A DNA stretch of 64,000 nt from Polynucleobacter hirudinilacicola (GTDB lineage: Bacteria > Pseudomonadota > Gammaproteobacteria > Burkholderiales > Burkholderiaceae), in contig NZ_NAIA01000003.1 in the NCBI RefSeq assembly GCF_002192535.1, positions 403,954 through 467,953 of the forward strand, in the 5' to 3' direction. The translations under genes were made by a program, and so were the position numbers. The notes beneath the pieces were generated by a model. It was not told where the DNA came from and made no database searches. It was given only the letters and a program-made list of their open reading frames with translations. This document shows positions 33,348 through 42,509 of this stretch, piece after piece. Each line of letters starts with the position of its first letter. Within the stretch, counting starts at the first letter, position 1.

Positions 33348-34658
33348 ATGCCAAGCATGAAACTGCTCAATCTCGGTGTGAATCATCATACTGCCCCGAT
33401 TGATATTCGGGAGAGCGTAGCAGTTGCGCCTGAGGTTTTGCAAGATTCCTTAATTGATTTACGTAAGTACTTGCACAGAGAGAATGCAGAGCACCAGCCA
33501 GAGGTGGCAATTCTTTCTACTTGTAATCGCATGGAAATCTATTGTGCTGCCAATGATGTTGATTATGAGGATCATCATTTAGAGAGTCGTGCATTTGAAT
33601 GGTTGGCTGCTCAGAATAATGTCCATAAAAATGAACTGCGTCCTTACATTTACTCTGCCAAGGAGAGCGATGCAGTCAAGCATGCCTTTAGGGTGGGCAG
33701 TGGCTTAGATTCGATGGTCTTAGGTGAAACTCAAATCCTAGGGCAAATGAAAAAAGCGATTGAGAACGCAAACCAAGTAGGAACCTTAGGAACTTATTTA
33801 AAGCCTCTATTTGATAAGACTTTCTCTGTAGCAAAAGTGGTTAGAGGAAATACGCAAATAGGTTCGAATTCTGTTTCAATGGCAGGCGCCTCCATCAAGT
33901 TGGTCGAGCGTATCTTTGGACCAATTAGTGAATGCAATGTTTTATTCATTGGTGCTGGCGAGATGATTAGCCTGTGCGCAAATCATTTTGCAGGTAAAAA
34001 TCCTAAAAAGATTGCCATTTCCAACCGTACCATTGATCGCGGAAGTGAATTAATTCAGGCTTTTGCTAGCCAAAATTTACAGACCGAAGTTTTCCCTTTG
34101 GCTGACTTGCCCAAGCATCTTCATCAATATGATGTTGTGGTCTCCTGTACAGCGAGCTCCTTGCCGATTGTAGGCATGGGGATGGTGAAAACGGCACTGA
34201 AAGCTCGGCAGTCTCGCCCGATAGCACTCATTGATTTAGCGGTGCCAAGAGATTTTGAGCCTGAAATTAAGAGTTTAAAAAATGCTTATCTCTACTCCAT
34301 CGATGATCTCGGTGAAATCGTCAATGCTGGAAAGGCTAACCGACTTGAATCAATCGGTGAAGCAGAAAAGATTATTGAAAAAGGGGTTATAGAGTTTTAT
34401 GAAACTCTAGGGAAGAGGGCGGTAGTGCCGATTATTAGGTCAATCCAAGATGTGGGTGAGCAATATCAAAAGATTGAGCTAGAAAAGGCAAGCAGAAGAA
34501 TTGCAAACGGCGATGATCCGATGGTGGTTCTCTCCCATATGGCTATTGCACTTGCTAATAAGTTTATGCATGCCCCGATTCATGCTTTGAAGCAGTCTTC
34601 TGATGAAAATTTAGAAGAGTACAAAAAAATTATTTCCAAAATCTACTCGTCGAAGTGA
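33348..34658 (+). CDS. hemA: Glutamyl-tRNA reductase
   Basis: 436 residues (433 if the Met at 33357 is used). This is the C5-pathway HemA, which makes glutamate-1-semialdehyde for 5-aminolevulinate and so for all tetrapyrroles. Features are [15 protein letters not shown], the catalytic Cys in [31 protein letters not shown], and the NADPH-binding [17 protein letters not shown]. The C-terminal dimerisation helices are complete. Many Betaproteobacteria place hemA with prfA; its place in the PGC suggests control with bacteriochlorophyll synthesis. A second copy elsewhere is possible. Confidence 0.95.
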   Translation: MPSMKLLNLGVNHHTAPIDIRESVAVAPEVLQDSLIDLRKYLHRENAEHQPEVAILSTCNRMEIYCAANDVDYEDHHLESRAFEWLAAQNNVHKNELRPYIYSAKESDAVKHAFRVGSGLDSMVLGETQILGQMKKAIENANQVGTLGTYLKPLFDKTFSVAKVVRGNTQIGSNSVSMAGASIKLVERIFGPISECNVLFIGAGEMISLCANHFAGKNPKKIAISNRTIDRGSELIQAFASQNLQTEVFPLADLPKHLHQYDVVVSCTASSLPIVGMGMVKTALKARQSRPIALIDLAVPRDFEPEIKSLKNAYLYSIDDLGEIVNAGKANRLESIGEAEKIIEKGVIEFYETLGKRAVVPIIRSIQDVGEQYQKIELEKASRRIANGDDPMVVLSHMAIALANKFMHAPIHALKQSSDENLEEYKKIISKIYSSK

Positions 34659-34665
34659 GGTTGCT

Positions 34666-36552
34666 ATGTTAAAAATGACAAACTTCCTTGAGACCATATC
34701 AGCCCCCGATGAATTAAGGGGGTTGGAGGTTTCCAAGCTGCCCCAAATTGCTCAAGAGCTGCGTAATTTCATATTAACTTCTGTCTCAGGTACGGGCGGC
34801 CATCTCTCATCCAATTTGGGAACTGTGGAATTAGCCCTAGCGCTTCACTATGTATTTGATACACCCTATGATCGTTTGGTTTGGGATGTAGGCCATCAAA
34901 GTTATGCTCATAAAATATTGACGGGTCGCCGCGAGGCAATGTCAGGACTGCGCCAGTTTGACGGTATTTCAGGATTTCCTAAGAGAAGTGAGAGTGAGTA
35001 CGATGCATTTGGTACAGCTCACTCATCTACCAGTATCTCAGCTGCTTTGGGTATGGCGGTAGCTGCAAAAAATAAGAATGAGCAGCGCAATGTCGTAGCT
35101 ATTATTGGCGATGGAGCAATGAGTGCCGGTATGGCGTTTGAGGCTATGAATAATGCTGGCGTCAATAAAAAAGTTCCCCTCATTGTGATTCTTAATGACA
35201 ACGAGATGTCGATTTCTCCGGCAGTCGGAGCATTGAATCGCTATTTGGTGAAATTAATTTCTGGCTCTATGTATGCTGCTACTAAAAGAGGGTTAGATAA
35301 AGTTCTTTCTGTAGCTCCGCCGATTCGTGAATTTGCCAAAAGACTTGAGGGCCACACAAAAGGAATGCTGGGACCAGCAACGATTTTTGAAGAGTTTGGA
35401 TTTGATTACTACGGCCCGATTGATGGCCATAATTTGGATGTATTGGTATCGACCTTACAAAACATTAAGGTTCTTGCTCAAACAGAAGGACCACAATTTC
35501 TTCATGTGATTACCAAGAAGGGTAAAGGCTATGCACTAGCTGAGGCTGATCCTATTGCCTACCATGGCCCGAGTCCATTTAATCCAATCGTGGGTATACA
35601 AGCCAAGCCTGCCAGTAAAAAAACCTATACCCAAATTTTTGGAGAATGGTTGTGCGATATGGGTGAGGCGGATGAGCGATTAATGGCAATTACTCCAGCG
35701 ATGCGCGAAGGCTCTGGATTGGTGGAATTTGAAAAGCGCTTTCCTGAACGATATTTTGATGTTGGTATTGCAGAGCAACACGCTGTGACATTCGCTGCGG
35801 GCATTGCTTGTGAAGGATTAAAGCCAGTCGTTGCAATTTACTCGACTTTTTTACAGCGAGGCTACGATCAACTAATCCATGATGTCACCTTACAAAACTT
35901 ACCAGTAGTATTTGCAATTGATCGTGCTGGCATGGTTGGCGCAGACGGCGCAACGCATGCGGGCGCATTTGACGTCGCATTCTTACGTTGCCTGCCTAAT
36001 TTGATTCTCATGACACCCGCGAATGAGCAAGAGTGCAGAGCAATGCTTACCACTGCCTTTAAGCATGATGGTCCTGCTGCTGTTCGTTATCCTCGCGGAT
36101 CTGGCATTGGACTTGAGACTACTGGCCAAGCATTAGAGTCTTTACCAATTGGCAAGGGCCTCGTTGTCAGATCAATATCTGAACAACTTCCCCCTCAGAA
36201 AAAGATTGCCTTTATTTGCTTCGGGCCACTGCTATATAACGCTCTCTCAGTTGCAAAAGAGATCAATGCCACGGTTATTGATATGCGCTTCGTGAAGCCT
36301 TTGGACGAGGAATTGTTGTGCGATATCGCCCGCACCCACGATGCCTTGGTGTTTGTCGAGGACAGTGCCGTGAAGGGTGGAGCAGGTAGTGCCTGTCTTG
36401 AGGTTCTGGCCGATCAAAATATTCAAATTGAATCTTTGCAAATGGGATTGCCTGATGAATATGTTGAGCATGGCGATGTCAATTTCTTATTAGATCTCTA
36501 TGGGCTCTCTTCCGAGAAAATGAAGCAAAGAGTTACAGCGCGATTCCTCTAG
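34666..36552 (+). CDS. dxs: 1-deoxy-D-xylulose-5-phosphate synthase
   Basis: 628 residues, full-length Dxs, first enzyme of the MEP isoprenoid pathway, thiamine-diphosphate dependent. Motifs: [19 protein letters not shown]-like [20 protein letters not shown], the ThDP motif [38 protein letters not shown] with the catalytic Glu, and RYPRGSGIG. Like ispH, it lies within the photosynthesis genes, 7 bases after hemA, consistent with matched supply of geranylgeranyl diphosphate and tetrapyrrole. Confidence 0.95.
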   Translation: MLKMTNFLETISAPDELRGLEVSKLPQIAQELRNFILTSVSGTGGHLSSNLGTVELALALHYVFDTPYDRLVWDVGHQSYAHKILTGRREAMSGLRQFDGISGFPKRSESEYDAFGTAHSSTSISAALGMAVAAKNKNEQRNVVAIIGDGAMSAGMAFEAMNNAGVNKKVPLIVILNDNEMSISPAVGALNRYLVKLISGSMYAATKRGLDKVLSVAPPIREFAKRLEGHTKGMLGPATIFEEFGFDYYGPIDGHNLDVLVSTLQNIKVLAQTEGPQFLHVITKKGKGYALAEADPIAYHGPSPFNPIVGIQAKPASKKTYTQIFGEWLCDMGEADERLMAITPAMREGSGLVEFEKRFPERYFDVGIAEQHAVTFAAGIACEGLKPVVAIYSTFLQRGYDQLIHDVTLQNLPVVFAIDRAGMVGADGATHAGAFDVAFLRCLPNLILMTPANEQECRAMLTTAFKHDGPAAVRYPRGSGIGLETTGQALESLPIGKGLVVRSISEQLPPQKKIAFICFGPLLYNALSVAKEINATVIDMRFVKPLDEELLCDIARTHDALVFVEDSAVKGGAGSACLEVLADQNIQIESLQMGLPDEYVEHGDVNFLLDLYGLSSEKMKQRVTARFL

Positions 36553-36565
36553 GGATCAATCGACA

Positions 36566-37783
36566 ATGGAGTCTATTGAGATTGCCCCATTTCGCGAGTT
36601 GTGTACCGATTGTGGAGTATCTAGAACAAAACAGCCCAAGCGTTGTGCTACTGCTTGTCAATTCATTCAGCCAAATTACCCACAATTTGAAATCTCTACG
36701 CACGGCAGAGTCCGTAATATAGGCGACTCAGACGAAGTCTTCTTTGGGACTTATCTGCAGATGTATAGGGCGCGATTAAAGCAGCCTCTAGAAGGCGCTC
36801 AGTGGACGGGGATTATTACTCGATTATGTGAGCTATTGTTAGAGCAAGACCTTGTGGATGCGGTGATTACAATGGCATCTGATCCAGAGGATAAGTGGCG
36901 CCCTCAGCCGGTAATTATTAATCGCGCTCAGGATATGCAGCTTTGTAGGGGAATGAAAATGGGTTACGCACCCATTGTTCAATACCTCGAACAAGCCAAA
37001 GAGCTCGGCCACCAAAGGGTTGCGATGGTTGGCATACCTTGTCAGGTTTACGCCGCCAGAGCGCTTGAGAAAGAATTGGGCTTTGAAAAACTATTCATTA
37101 TTGGCTCACCTTGCTCAGACAACACAACCACAGAAAATTTCCATCATTTTTTAGGTTTGCTATCTCACAAGCCAGAAGAAATCACTTACTTAGAATTTAG
37201 AGCCGATTACCACGTAGAGTTACGTTTTGCAGATGGACGTATTCAAGAGATTCCTTTCTTGAAGCTGCCGCTTTCAGATTTGCCAGGTGATTTCTTCCCG
37301 ACCACTTGTAAGACCTGTGTTGACTACGTCAATTCGCTTTCGGATATTACAGTTGGGTATATGGCCGGCACAGGAGAGCAATGGTTAATTGTGCGGAATG
37401 CGCGTGGGCAGGAGCTGGCTAAGTTATTAGGCCCAGAAATCCATCTTGAAGCCTTGCAGTCAGCTGGAAATCGTTTGGGGCCAGTAAAAGGCTTTATGAA
37501 GAATGTCGAGTTGGCTGCTGGAGGCTTACCCCTGCAGCGAATGCCGAATTTTATGAGAAGTATTTTTGCCTGGGTGATGCCCAGATTTGGACCTCGTGGC
37601 CTGGAGTTTGCAAAAGCAAGGGTTGAAATGAAGGCTATTGAGTCCGTCATTCATTTACGCAATACTGCGCCGCACAAAATCAAGAACATGGTGCCAAATC
37701 ATGTTTGGCAAGTTGTCCGGAAGTATGGATTAGAGCCTAGAAACGATGAAATCAAGGACTCTAGGGAAAGCACCTACAGTTAA
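36566..37783 (+). CDS. bciB: Ferredoxin-type divinyl chlorophyllide 8-vinyl reductase
   Basis: 405 residues with the coenzyme F420 hydrogenase beta-subunit N- and C-terminal domains (FrhB type). BciB reduces the C8 vinyl group using reduced ferredoxin, FAD and two [4Fe-4S] clusters. Cysteines are at CTDCGVSRTKQPKRCATACQF (residues 12-32), in MQLCRGMKMGY, VGIPCQVYAARAL, IGSPCSDNTTTENF and TTCKTCVDYVNSL. The context next to dxs, hemA and bchP supports BciB rather than an F420 enzyme. Other phototrophs use the unrelated NADPH enzyme BciA. Confidence 0.88.
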   Translation: MESIEIAPFRELCTDCGVSRTKQPKRCATACQFIQPNYPQFEISTHGRVRNIGDSDEVFFGTYLQMYRARLKQPLEGAQWTGIITRLCELLLEQDLVDAVITMASDPEDKWRPQPVIINRAQDMQLCRGMKMGYAPIVQYLEQAKELGHQRVAMVGIPCQVYAARALEKELGFEKLFIIGSPCSDNTTTENFHHFLGLLSHKPEEITYLEFRADYHVELRFADGRIQEIPFLKLPLSDLPGDFFPTTCKTCVDYVNSLSDITVGYMAGTGEQWLIVRNARGQELAKLLGPEIHLEALQSAGNRLGPVKGFMKNVELAAGGLPLQRMPNFMRSIFAWVMPRFGPRGLEFAKARVEMKAIESVIHLRNTAPHKIKNMVPNHVWQVVRKYGLEPRNDEIKDSRESTYS

Positions 37784-37787
37784 GTGT

Positions 37788-37883
37788 TTGTGAATTTCCC
37801 GGAAAGAATTTATAACGTAAGGATTCTAATTAAGAGGCTCTTAGGCAGCCACGGTAATTTTCAAAAGTTCTTTTGAGACCGTG
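37788..37883 (+). promoter_or_regulatory. Promoter and structured leader of the second AerR-like gene
   Basis: TTGTGA (37788-37793), 17 bases, then TATAAC (37811-37816) make a good sigma70-like promoter. The leader of about 75 bases holds a 13-bp palindrome TAAGAG-G-CTCTTA (37831-37843) and a two-part hairpin: CACGGT (37850-37855) pairs with ACCGTG (37878-37883), and inside it TCAAAAG (37861-37867) with CTTTTGA (37870-37876). The hairpin ends 13 bases before the first candidate start codon, and no good Shine-Dalgarno is seen. Confidence 0.45.
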
Positions 37884-37896
37884 ACTTGATCTGGTG

Positions 37897-38865
37897 ATGT
37901 TCATGAATTTATCTAGGCTGGTGAGCATTGCAGGATTTAAGAAGAAATCCAAGCAGGATGACTTTAAGTTGGACCAACAACAGTCATCTAAGTCATCAGA
38001 CAGGATGTGGGAGGATTGTCTGGTATCTAATGCGCCATCGCAGGCGACTTTTAAAAAAGAACAAGATACCCATCCACTTGAAAAAGCTTGTACAGAAGCT
38101 GAGTACCTCGAGTCCCTGGTAAGGACAATCGAGGGGAAAATACTGCCCCATATTATTGAGCAGCATCTCGAGTCTTCCATTCCAGAAGACTTGCTGGCAA
38201 AAGCAACCATTGACGAAAACAATATCCTTCAATTAACTAATTTGGTTCTCCAGGAGGATGCGCGCATCTCGGTTGATTTCGTAAAAGAGATTCATGCTTC
38301 TGGAACAAGCTTAGAAGATATTTATTTGCTCTTATTAACCCCAGTTGCCAGAAAGCTTGGAGCAATGTGGGAGGAAGATGAATCTAGCTTCACAGAAGTC
38401 ACCATCGCGCTTTGGCGCATTAAGCAGTTGATGTATGACTTGAGCCCGATATTTCAACAGTATGCAGAGCAAAATAAAACGGGCTCTAGCATTATGCTGG
38501 TACCGTTGCCTGGCTCTCAGCACAACTTAGGCCTGTTTATGGTTTCTGAATTCTTTGCCAAAGCTGGATGGCGTATTTGGGGCGAGTTGGCTGCGACAGA
38601 AGAAGAAATTATTCAGATGGCCGCCAATGAATGGTTTGATGTTGTCGGTTTATCAGCCAGTGTTCGGGAGCAATTTCCGCAGCTCAAAGAGTTGATTAAG
38701 AGCATCAAGGCTAAATCAAAAAATCCCAATGTAGGTGTCATCATTGGCAGCCCGGTATTTAATCAGTTTCCTGAGCTCGTCGATGATCTAGGTGCAGATA
38801 TGGTGGGAATGGATGCTGAGGATGCACTGGAGAAAGCCACTTTTTACGTTGAGCGATTGCGCTAG
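37897..38865 (+). CDS. Second AerR/PpaA-like cobalamin-binding regulator
   Basis: 322 residues from ATG 37897; GTG 37894 and ATG 37903 are in frame. The first 65 residues are charged and unlike the ppaA product. The rest has the same plan: helical cap (about 100-185, VARKLGAMWEEDESSFTEVTIAL) and Rossmann-like B12-binding domain (about 195-320) with LVPLPGSQHNLGLFMVSEFF, VVGLSASVREQFPQL and IGSPVFNQFPELVDDLGADM. The His of GSQHNLG is kept. It probably senses light or cobalamin/heme and modulates PpsR or a related repressor. It is transcribed alone after bciB, with its own promoter, and ends the PGC. Confidence 0.85.
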   Translation: MFMNLSRLVSIAGFKKKSKQDDFKLDQQQSSKSSDRMWEDCLVSNAPSQATFKKEQDTHPLEKACTEAEYLESLVRTIEGKILPHIIEQHLESSIPEDLLAKATIDENNILQLTNLVLQEDARISVDFVKEIHASGTSLEDIYLLLLTPVARKLGAMWEEDESSFTEVTIALWRIKQLMYDLSPIFQQYAEQNKTGSSIMLVPLPGSQHNLGLFMVSEFFAKAGWRIWGELAATEEEIIQMAANEWFDVVGLSASVREQFPQLKELIKSIKAKSKNPNVGVIIGSPVFNQFPELVDDLGADMVGMDAEDALEKATFYVERLR

Positions 38866-38879
38866 TACAAAATCTTAAT

Positions 38880-40202
38880 ATGTCTCGTGCGCATCGAATA
38901 GTGATTGTAGGTGGTGGGGCAGGCGGGCTTGAATTAGCCACCAAGCTGGGCGATAGCTATAGTGCCGATAAGATAGCTGTCACCCTAGTTGATAAAAATA
39001 GAACGCACATCTGGAAACCAAAGCTACATGAAGTAGCGGCGGGATCGATGGATCTTGCCGATCAAGAGCTAGATTACATTGCTCAAGCCCATTGGCACCA
39101 CTTCAGGTTTCGATTGGGTGAGCTAGTTGGCATCGATAGAGATAAGAAAGAAATTCAGGTTGCCCCCTATATAGATGAGTCGGGTGAGCTGGTTACGCCT
39201 ACCCAAGCCATTCCTTATGACACCCTAGTCATTTCAATTGGCAGCCTCACAAATGACTTTGGAACTCAGGGTGTTGAGCAATATGCTCAAAGACTGGAGT
39301 CCTTGGGCGATGCTAAACGTTTTCATCTACGCCTGGTAAATGCTTGCCTAAGAGCGCAAGCTCAAACTAGTACATTGGCTCCACATCAATTAAAGGTTGC
39401 GATTATTGGTGCGGGGGCGACTGGGGTTGAGCTGGCAGCTGAATTACATCGCACAACGCGTGCCATCATTTCTTTCGGAATGGATAGAGTTGACCCTGAA
39501 AAAGATTTGAAAGTAGTCCTCATCGAAGCCGCTCCTAAAATTTTGCCAGCACTTTCAGAGCGGATCTCGCTAGCAGCAGAGAAATTATTGACTGACCTTG
39601 GCGTTAAGGTGATGACAAATGCGAAGGTACAAAAAGTTCAAGCAGATAAGGTAGTGCTTGCCGATGGCCAGGAGATTCCAGCTGAACTGATTGTTTGGGC
39701 TGCAGGAGTGAAGGCACCCGATTTTCTAAAAGGTATCGGTGGCTTGGAGACTAATCATGTCAATCAGCTTTTAGTTTTACCAACACTACAAACCACTTTA
39801 GATCAAAATATATTTGCTATCGGCGACTGCGCTGCATGCCCTTGGCCTGAGGCAAACAACGGCAAGGGAGGCATTGTGCCACCACGTGCCCAAGCAGCCC
39901 ATCAGCAAGCATCGCATCTATATAAACAAATCAACCGAATTATTCATCATCAACCCCTGAAGCCTTATCAATATCGAGACTTTGGTTCTTTGGTTTCGCT
40001 TGGGGAATATAGTAGCGTCGGTAGCATGATGGGCGGCCTGATTGGCGGAAGCCTGATGGTTGAGGGGCTCTTTGCTAAATTAATGTACATCAGCCTGTAC
40101 AAGCTACATCAATTGGCTTTACATGGTTGGTTTAAGGTTTTTCTAGATACCTTAAGTCGATTGATTCACCGCAGAACACATTCAATTGTAAAATTGCACT
40201 AG
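38880..40202 (+). CDS. ndh: Type II NADH dehydrogenase (NDH-2)
   Basis: 440 residues. A single-chain FAD enzyme that passes electrons from NADH to quinone without proton pumping. FAD motif IVIVGGGAGGLELATKLG at the N-terminus, NAD motif VAIIGAGATGVELAAELH at about 173-190, and FAIGDCAACPWPEANNGK near 320 are typical. The C-terminus (YSSVGSMMGGLIGGSLMVEG and the following amphipathic helix) anchors it to the membrane. It starts 14 bases after the AerR-like gene; a link to redox balance in the phototroph is plausible but only inferred. Confidence 0.92.
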   Translation: MSRAHRIVIVGGGAGGLELATKLGDSYSADKIAVTLVDKNRTHIWKPKLHEVAAGSMDLADQELDYIAQAHWHHFRFRLGELVGIDRDKKEIQVAPYIDESGELVTPTQAIPYDTLVISIGSLTNDFGTQGVEQYAQRLESLGDAKRFHLRLVNACLRAQAQTSTLAPHQLKVAIIGAGATGVELAAELHRTTRAIISFGMDRVDPEKDLKVVLIEAAPKILPALSERISLAAEKLLTDLGVKVMTNAKVQKVQADKVVLADGQEIPAELIVWAAGVKAPDFLKGIGGLETNHVNQLLVLPTLQTTLDQNIFAIGDCAACPWPEANNGKGGIVPPRAQAAHQQASHLYKQINRIIHHQPLKPYQYRDFGSLVSLGEYSSVGSMMGGLIGGSLMVEGLFAKLMYISLYKLHQLALHGWFKVFLDTLSRLIHRRTHSIVKLH

Positions 40203-40222
40203 TTAGACTTGTGCAAGTATTT
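40194..40222 (+). terminator. Possible weak terminator after ndh
   Basis: TTGCAC (40194-40199) and GTGCAA (40211-40216) form a 6-bp stem with an 11-base loop over the ndh stop codon, followed by GTATTTTT. The short stem makes strong termination doubtful. Confidence 0.3.
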
Positions 40223-40250
40223 TTCCATTGAACTGAGATCTCTGTAGTAA

Positions 40251-41048
40251 ATGCTGGAGTTACGTCAAACCGCCCTTGAAATACTAGTCATCACAGATCC
40301 GAAAACGAAGGTTAATCGGGTTCAACAATTATTTGCTGATTACCATCAGGAGCACATTACTCTAGACGTTTCTGCTACTTTAAATTCAAAAGATCTCACG
40401 CTTCCTGGACGCCCTCAAAAGCCAGAGTTAGTCCCGCCATTAACAGTCCCCAAAAGAAGGATGGATACCGCTGAAGGCAGACTTTCTTTGCTGCACTCAC
40501 TGGCCCACATTGAATTTAATGCGATGAATCTTGCGCTTGATGCAATTTGGCGATTTGCTGATATGCCAACGCAATACTATGCAGATTGGTTAAAGGTTAC
40601 AAAAGAAGAGGCTTACCACTTTAGTTTGATAGAAGATCATTTACAGTCTGTTGGTGTTGCGTATGGAGATTTTCCTGCTCACAACAGTCTGTGGGAGATG
40701 GTTGAGAGAACTGCAGATGCAGTCATTGCCAGAATGGCCCTGGTCCCCAGAACCATGGAGGCTAGAGGCTTGGATGCGGTGCCCGCCATTCGTGATCGTT
40801 TTAAACAGATTAAGGATGCTCAGGTTGTTGAAATTTTAGAAATTATCCTCAGGGATGAGGTAGGGCATGTATTGATTGGCAATCAATGGTTTAATTTCTT
40901 ATGCGCCAAGGAAGGTTTATCTCCAATCAAGACATATCAGGACTTAGCCAAAGCCTATCGTGCGCCAGTATTAAAGGGGCCATTTAATTTAGAGGCTCGC
41001 AAACAAGCGGGATTTACTACTGAAGAATTAACTCTACTTGGAACATAA
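40251..41048 (+). CDS. DUF455 family ferritin-like protein
   Basis: 265 residues. This family has a ferritin-like four-helix bundle with a probable di-metal centre. Candidate ligands are in SLAHIEFNAMNLALDAIWR, KEEAYHFSLIEDHL and ILRDEVGHVLIGNQW (ExxH repeats). The exact function is unknown; some relatives act in tRNA hydroxylation-like or oxidative roles. It is separated from ndh by 48 bases, with no clear Shine-Dalgarno before the ATG. Confidence 0.88.
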   Translation: MLELRQTALEILVITDPKTKVNRVQQLFADYHQEHITLDVSATLNSKDLTLPGRPQKPELVPPLTVPKRRMDTAEGRLSLLHSLAHIEFNAMNLALDAIWRFADMPTQYYADWLKVTKEEAYHFSLIEDHLQSVGVAYGDFPAHNSLWEMVERTADAVIARMALVPRTMEARGLDAVPAIRDRFKQIKDAQVVEILEIILRDEVGHVLIGNQWFNFLCAKEGLSPIKTYQDLAKAYRAPVLKGPFNLEARKQAGFTTEELTLLGT

Positions 41049-41070
41049 TTAGAAAACGTCTGGAGAACAT

Positions 41071-41772
41071 ATGAATTTATCTCGTCGAACATTCATTACA
41101 TCAGCCGCATTAGCTCCGGTAGCGTGTGGCGTTCCTCTATCTTATGAAAAAGGTATCCCTGTCCCCGCTCCGAAGCCTGCGCCCAATATTCGCCCGCCAC
41201 AGATTGGTCAGGAGTGGACATATATCAAGAAAGATGTTTTTAACGGAAAGACACTTGGAATTATTACCGAGCGTGTCTCGAAGATTGGTTCGACGATTGT
41301 CATTGATCGCAGTTCTGCGGATGGTGGGATGCTCCCTAGTGAGATTCAAACTTCTTGGGGCATGGTTGCTACTGATACGCAATGGCCACGCTTACTGAAC
41401 TTTAGCCCCTCATTACCCTTATGGCCGCTTGAGCTCTCGACTGCTTGGAGCAAGCAATTTACTACCAAATACAGTATTCCTGGATATTCAGATTCAAGGA
41501 TGAATTGGCAGGAGTATATGAGCGTTCAGGGTTGGGAGCAGATTACAGTTCCTGCAGGAGTTTTTATTGCACTCCGTTTTCAGAATCTAATTAACTTTGA
41601 AAATTCGGATCCCAACATCGTTGATTGCATTCGCAGGGAAACAGTTTGGTTCGCTCCTCAAATTGGCCGTTGGGTCGCAAGAGAGGCATCAGGCTCTTAT
41701 CAAATACAAGGTTCAATTGGTGCTGTGTTTCAAGAGGGAAGCTATCAGTGGCAACTTACCTCTTATAAGTAA
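41071..41772 (+). CDS. Lipoprotein with Tat-like signal, paralogue 1
   Basis: 233 residues. The signal MNLSRRTFITSAALAPVACG has a twin-arginine motif and a lipobox ending at Cys19, suggesting Tat export and lipidation. I do not recognise the family. The mature part is a beta-rich domain with GQEWTYIKKDVFNGKTLGII, TERVSKIGSTIVIDRSS, PSEIQTSWGMVATDTQWPR and VWFAPQIGRWVAREASG. It is clearly paralogous to the next gene, in the same order of motifs, and overlaps it by one base (TAATG). Confidence 0.85.
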   Translation: MNLSRRTFITSAALAPVACGVPLSYEKGIPVPAPKPAPNIRPPQIGQEWTYIKKDVFNGKTLGIITERVSKIGSTIVIDRSSADGGMLPSEIQTSWGMVATDTQWPRLLNFSPSLPLWPLELSTAWSKQFTTKYSIPGYSDSRMNWQEYMSVQGWEQITVPAGVFIALRFQNLINFENSDPNIVDCIRRETVWFAPQIGRWVAREASGSYQIQGSIGAVFQEGSYQWQLTSYK

Positions 41773-42485
41773 TGAGAATAGACCGCTTACGAATATTTCT
41801 AGTTTCGCTCCTCCCAATCATTTTGGCGGGGTGCATATCTGCGCAACCATTTCCTGAGGGTGTGAATGTAGCCCAGCCAGTATCACCACCTGTCGTTAGG
41901 GCGCCCAAAGTTGGGCAGGAGTGGGTGTATCAGGTGCGCAATGTATTTAATCAAGAAATTCTTGATACCGTAACTGAGAGAGTGGTCTCAGTTGGCAGTG
42001 AAATTCGTATTGAAAGGTCAGGACTGAATGCTGGCCAGCTTCCAGACGAGATTCAATCATCTTGGGGAATGATTGTGCAAGATCCGCATTGGAATCCTAC
42101 GCAGATATTTCAAAAGGGAATCCCTCTTTGGCCAGAGCAGTTTCAAGTAGGTTGGTCTCGGTTTTATAACACTCAGTATCAAGTGCTGAACTATCCAAAC
42201 GCCAATTATTATTGGGGGCTCAGTATGGCAGGGGCCGCTTGGGAGCAAATTCAAGTTCCGGCGGGAAAGTTTCTAATCTTTCATTACCATAATGAAATGC
42301 CTTCTTTTGAAAGTAACGACGTCTTTAGGATGGCAAGTTATCGTCAAGAGGATATATGGCTTGCCCCTGAAATTGGCCGCTGGGTCATACGCAGGGGGTA
42401 TGGACGCTATTTGATGTCTGGTGATTTTTGGACCGACGCTCACTGGGAAGACTATCTGCAATGGGAGCTAGTCTCCTGGAAGTAG
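41772..42485 (+). CDS. Lipoprotein, paralogue 2
   Basis: 237 residues. The Sec-type lipoprotein signal MRIDRLRIFLVSLLPIILAG ends in lipobox LAGC (Cys21). The mature domain repeats the layout of its neighbour: GQEWVYQVRNVFNQEILDTV, TERVVSVGSEIRIERSG, PDEIQSSWGMIVQDPHWNP, GAAWEQIQVPAGKFLIFHYH and IWLAPEIGRWVIRRGYGRY. No function can be assigned. The pair looks like a tandem duplication that diverged, including in the export signal (Tat-like in the first, Sec-like in the second). Confidence 0.85.
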   Translation: MRIDRLRIFLVSLLPIILAGCISAQPFPEGVNVAQPVSPPVVRAPKVGQEWVYQVRNVFNQEILDTVTERVVSVGSEIRIERSGLNAGQLPDEIQSSWGMIVQDPHWNPTQIFQKGIPLWPEQFQVGWSRFYNTQYQVLNYPNANYYWGLSMAGAAWEQIQVPAGKFLIFHYHNEMPSFESNDVFRMASYRQEDIWLAPEIGRWVIRRGYGRYLMSGDFWTDAHWEDYLQWELVSWK

Positions 42486-42509
42486 CAATGCGCTTAAAAT
42501 AGACGCATT

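Noticed and set aside
33860-33876. GGTTCGAATTC resembling a tRNA T-loop
   Set aside because: It lies within hemA coding sequence and has no acceptor or anticodon stems around it.
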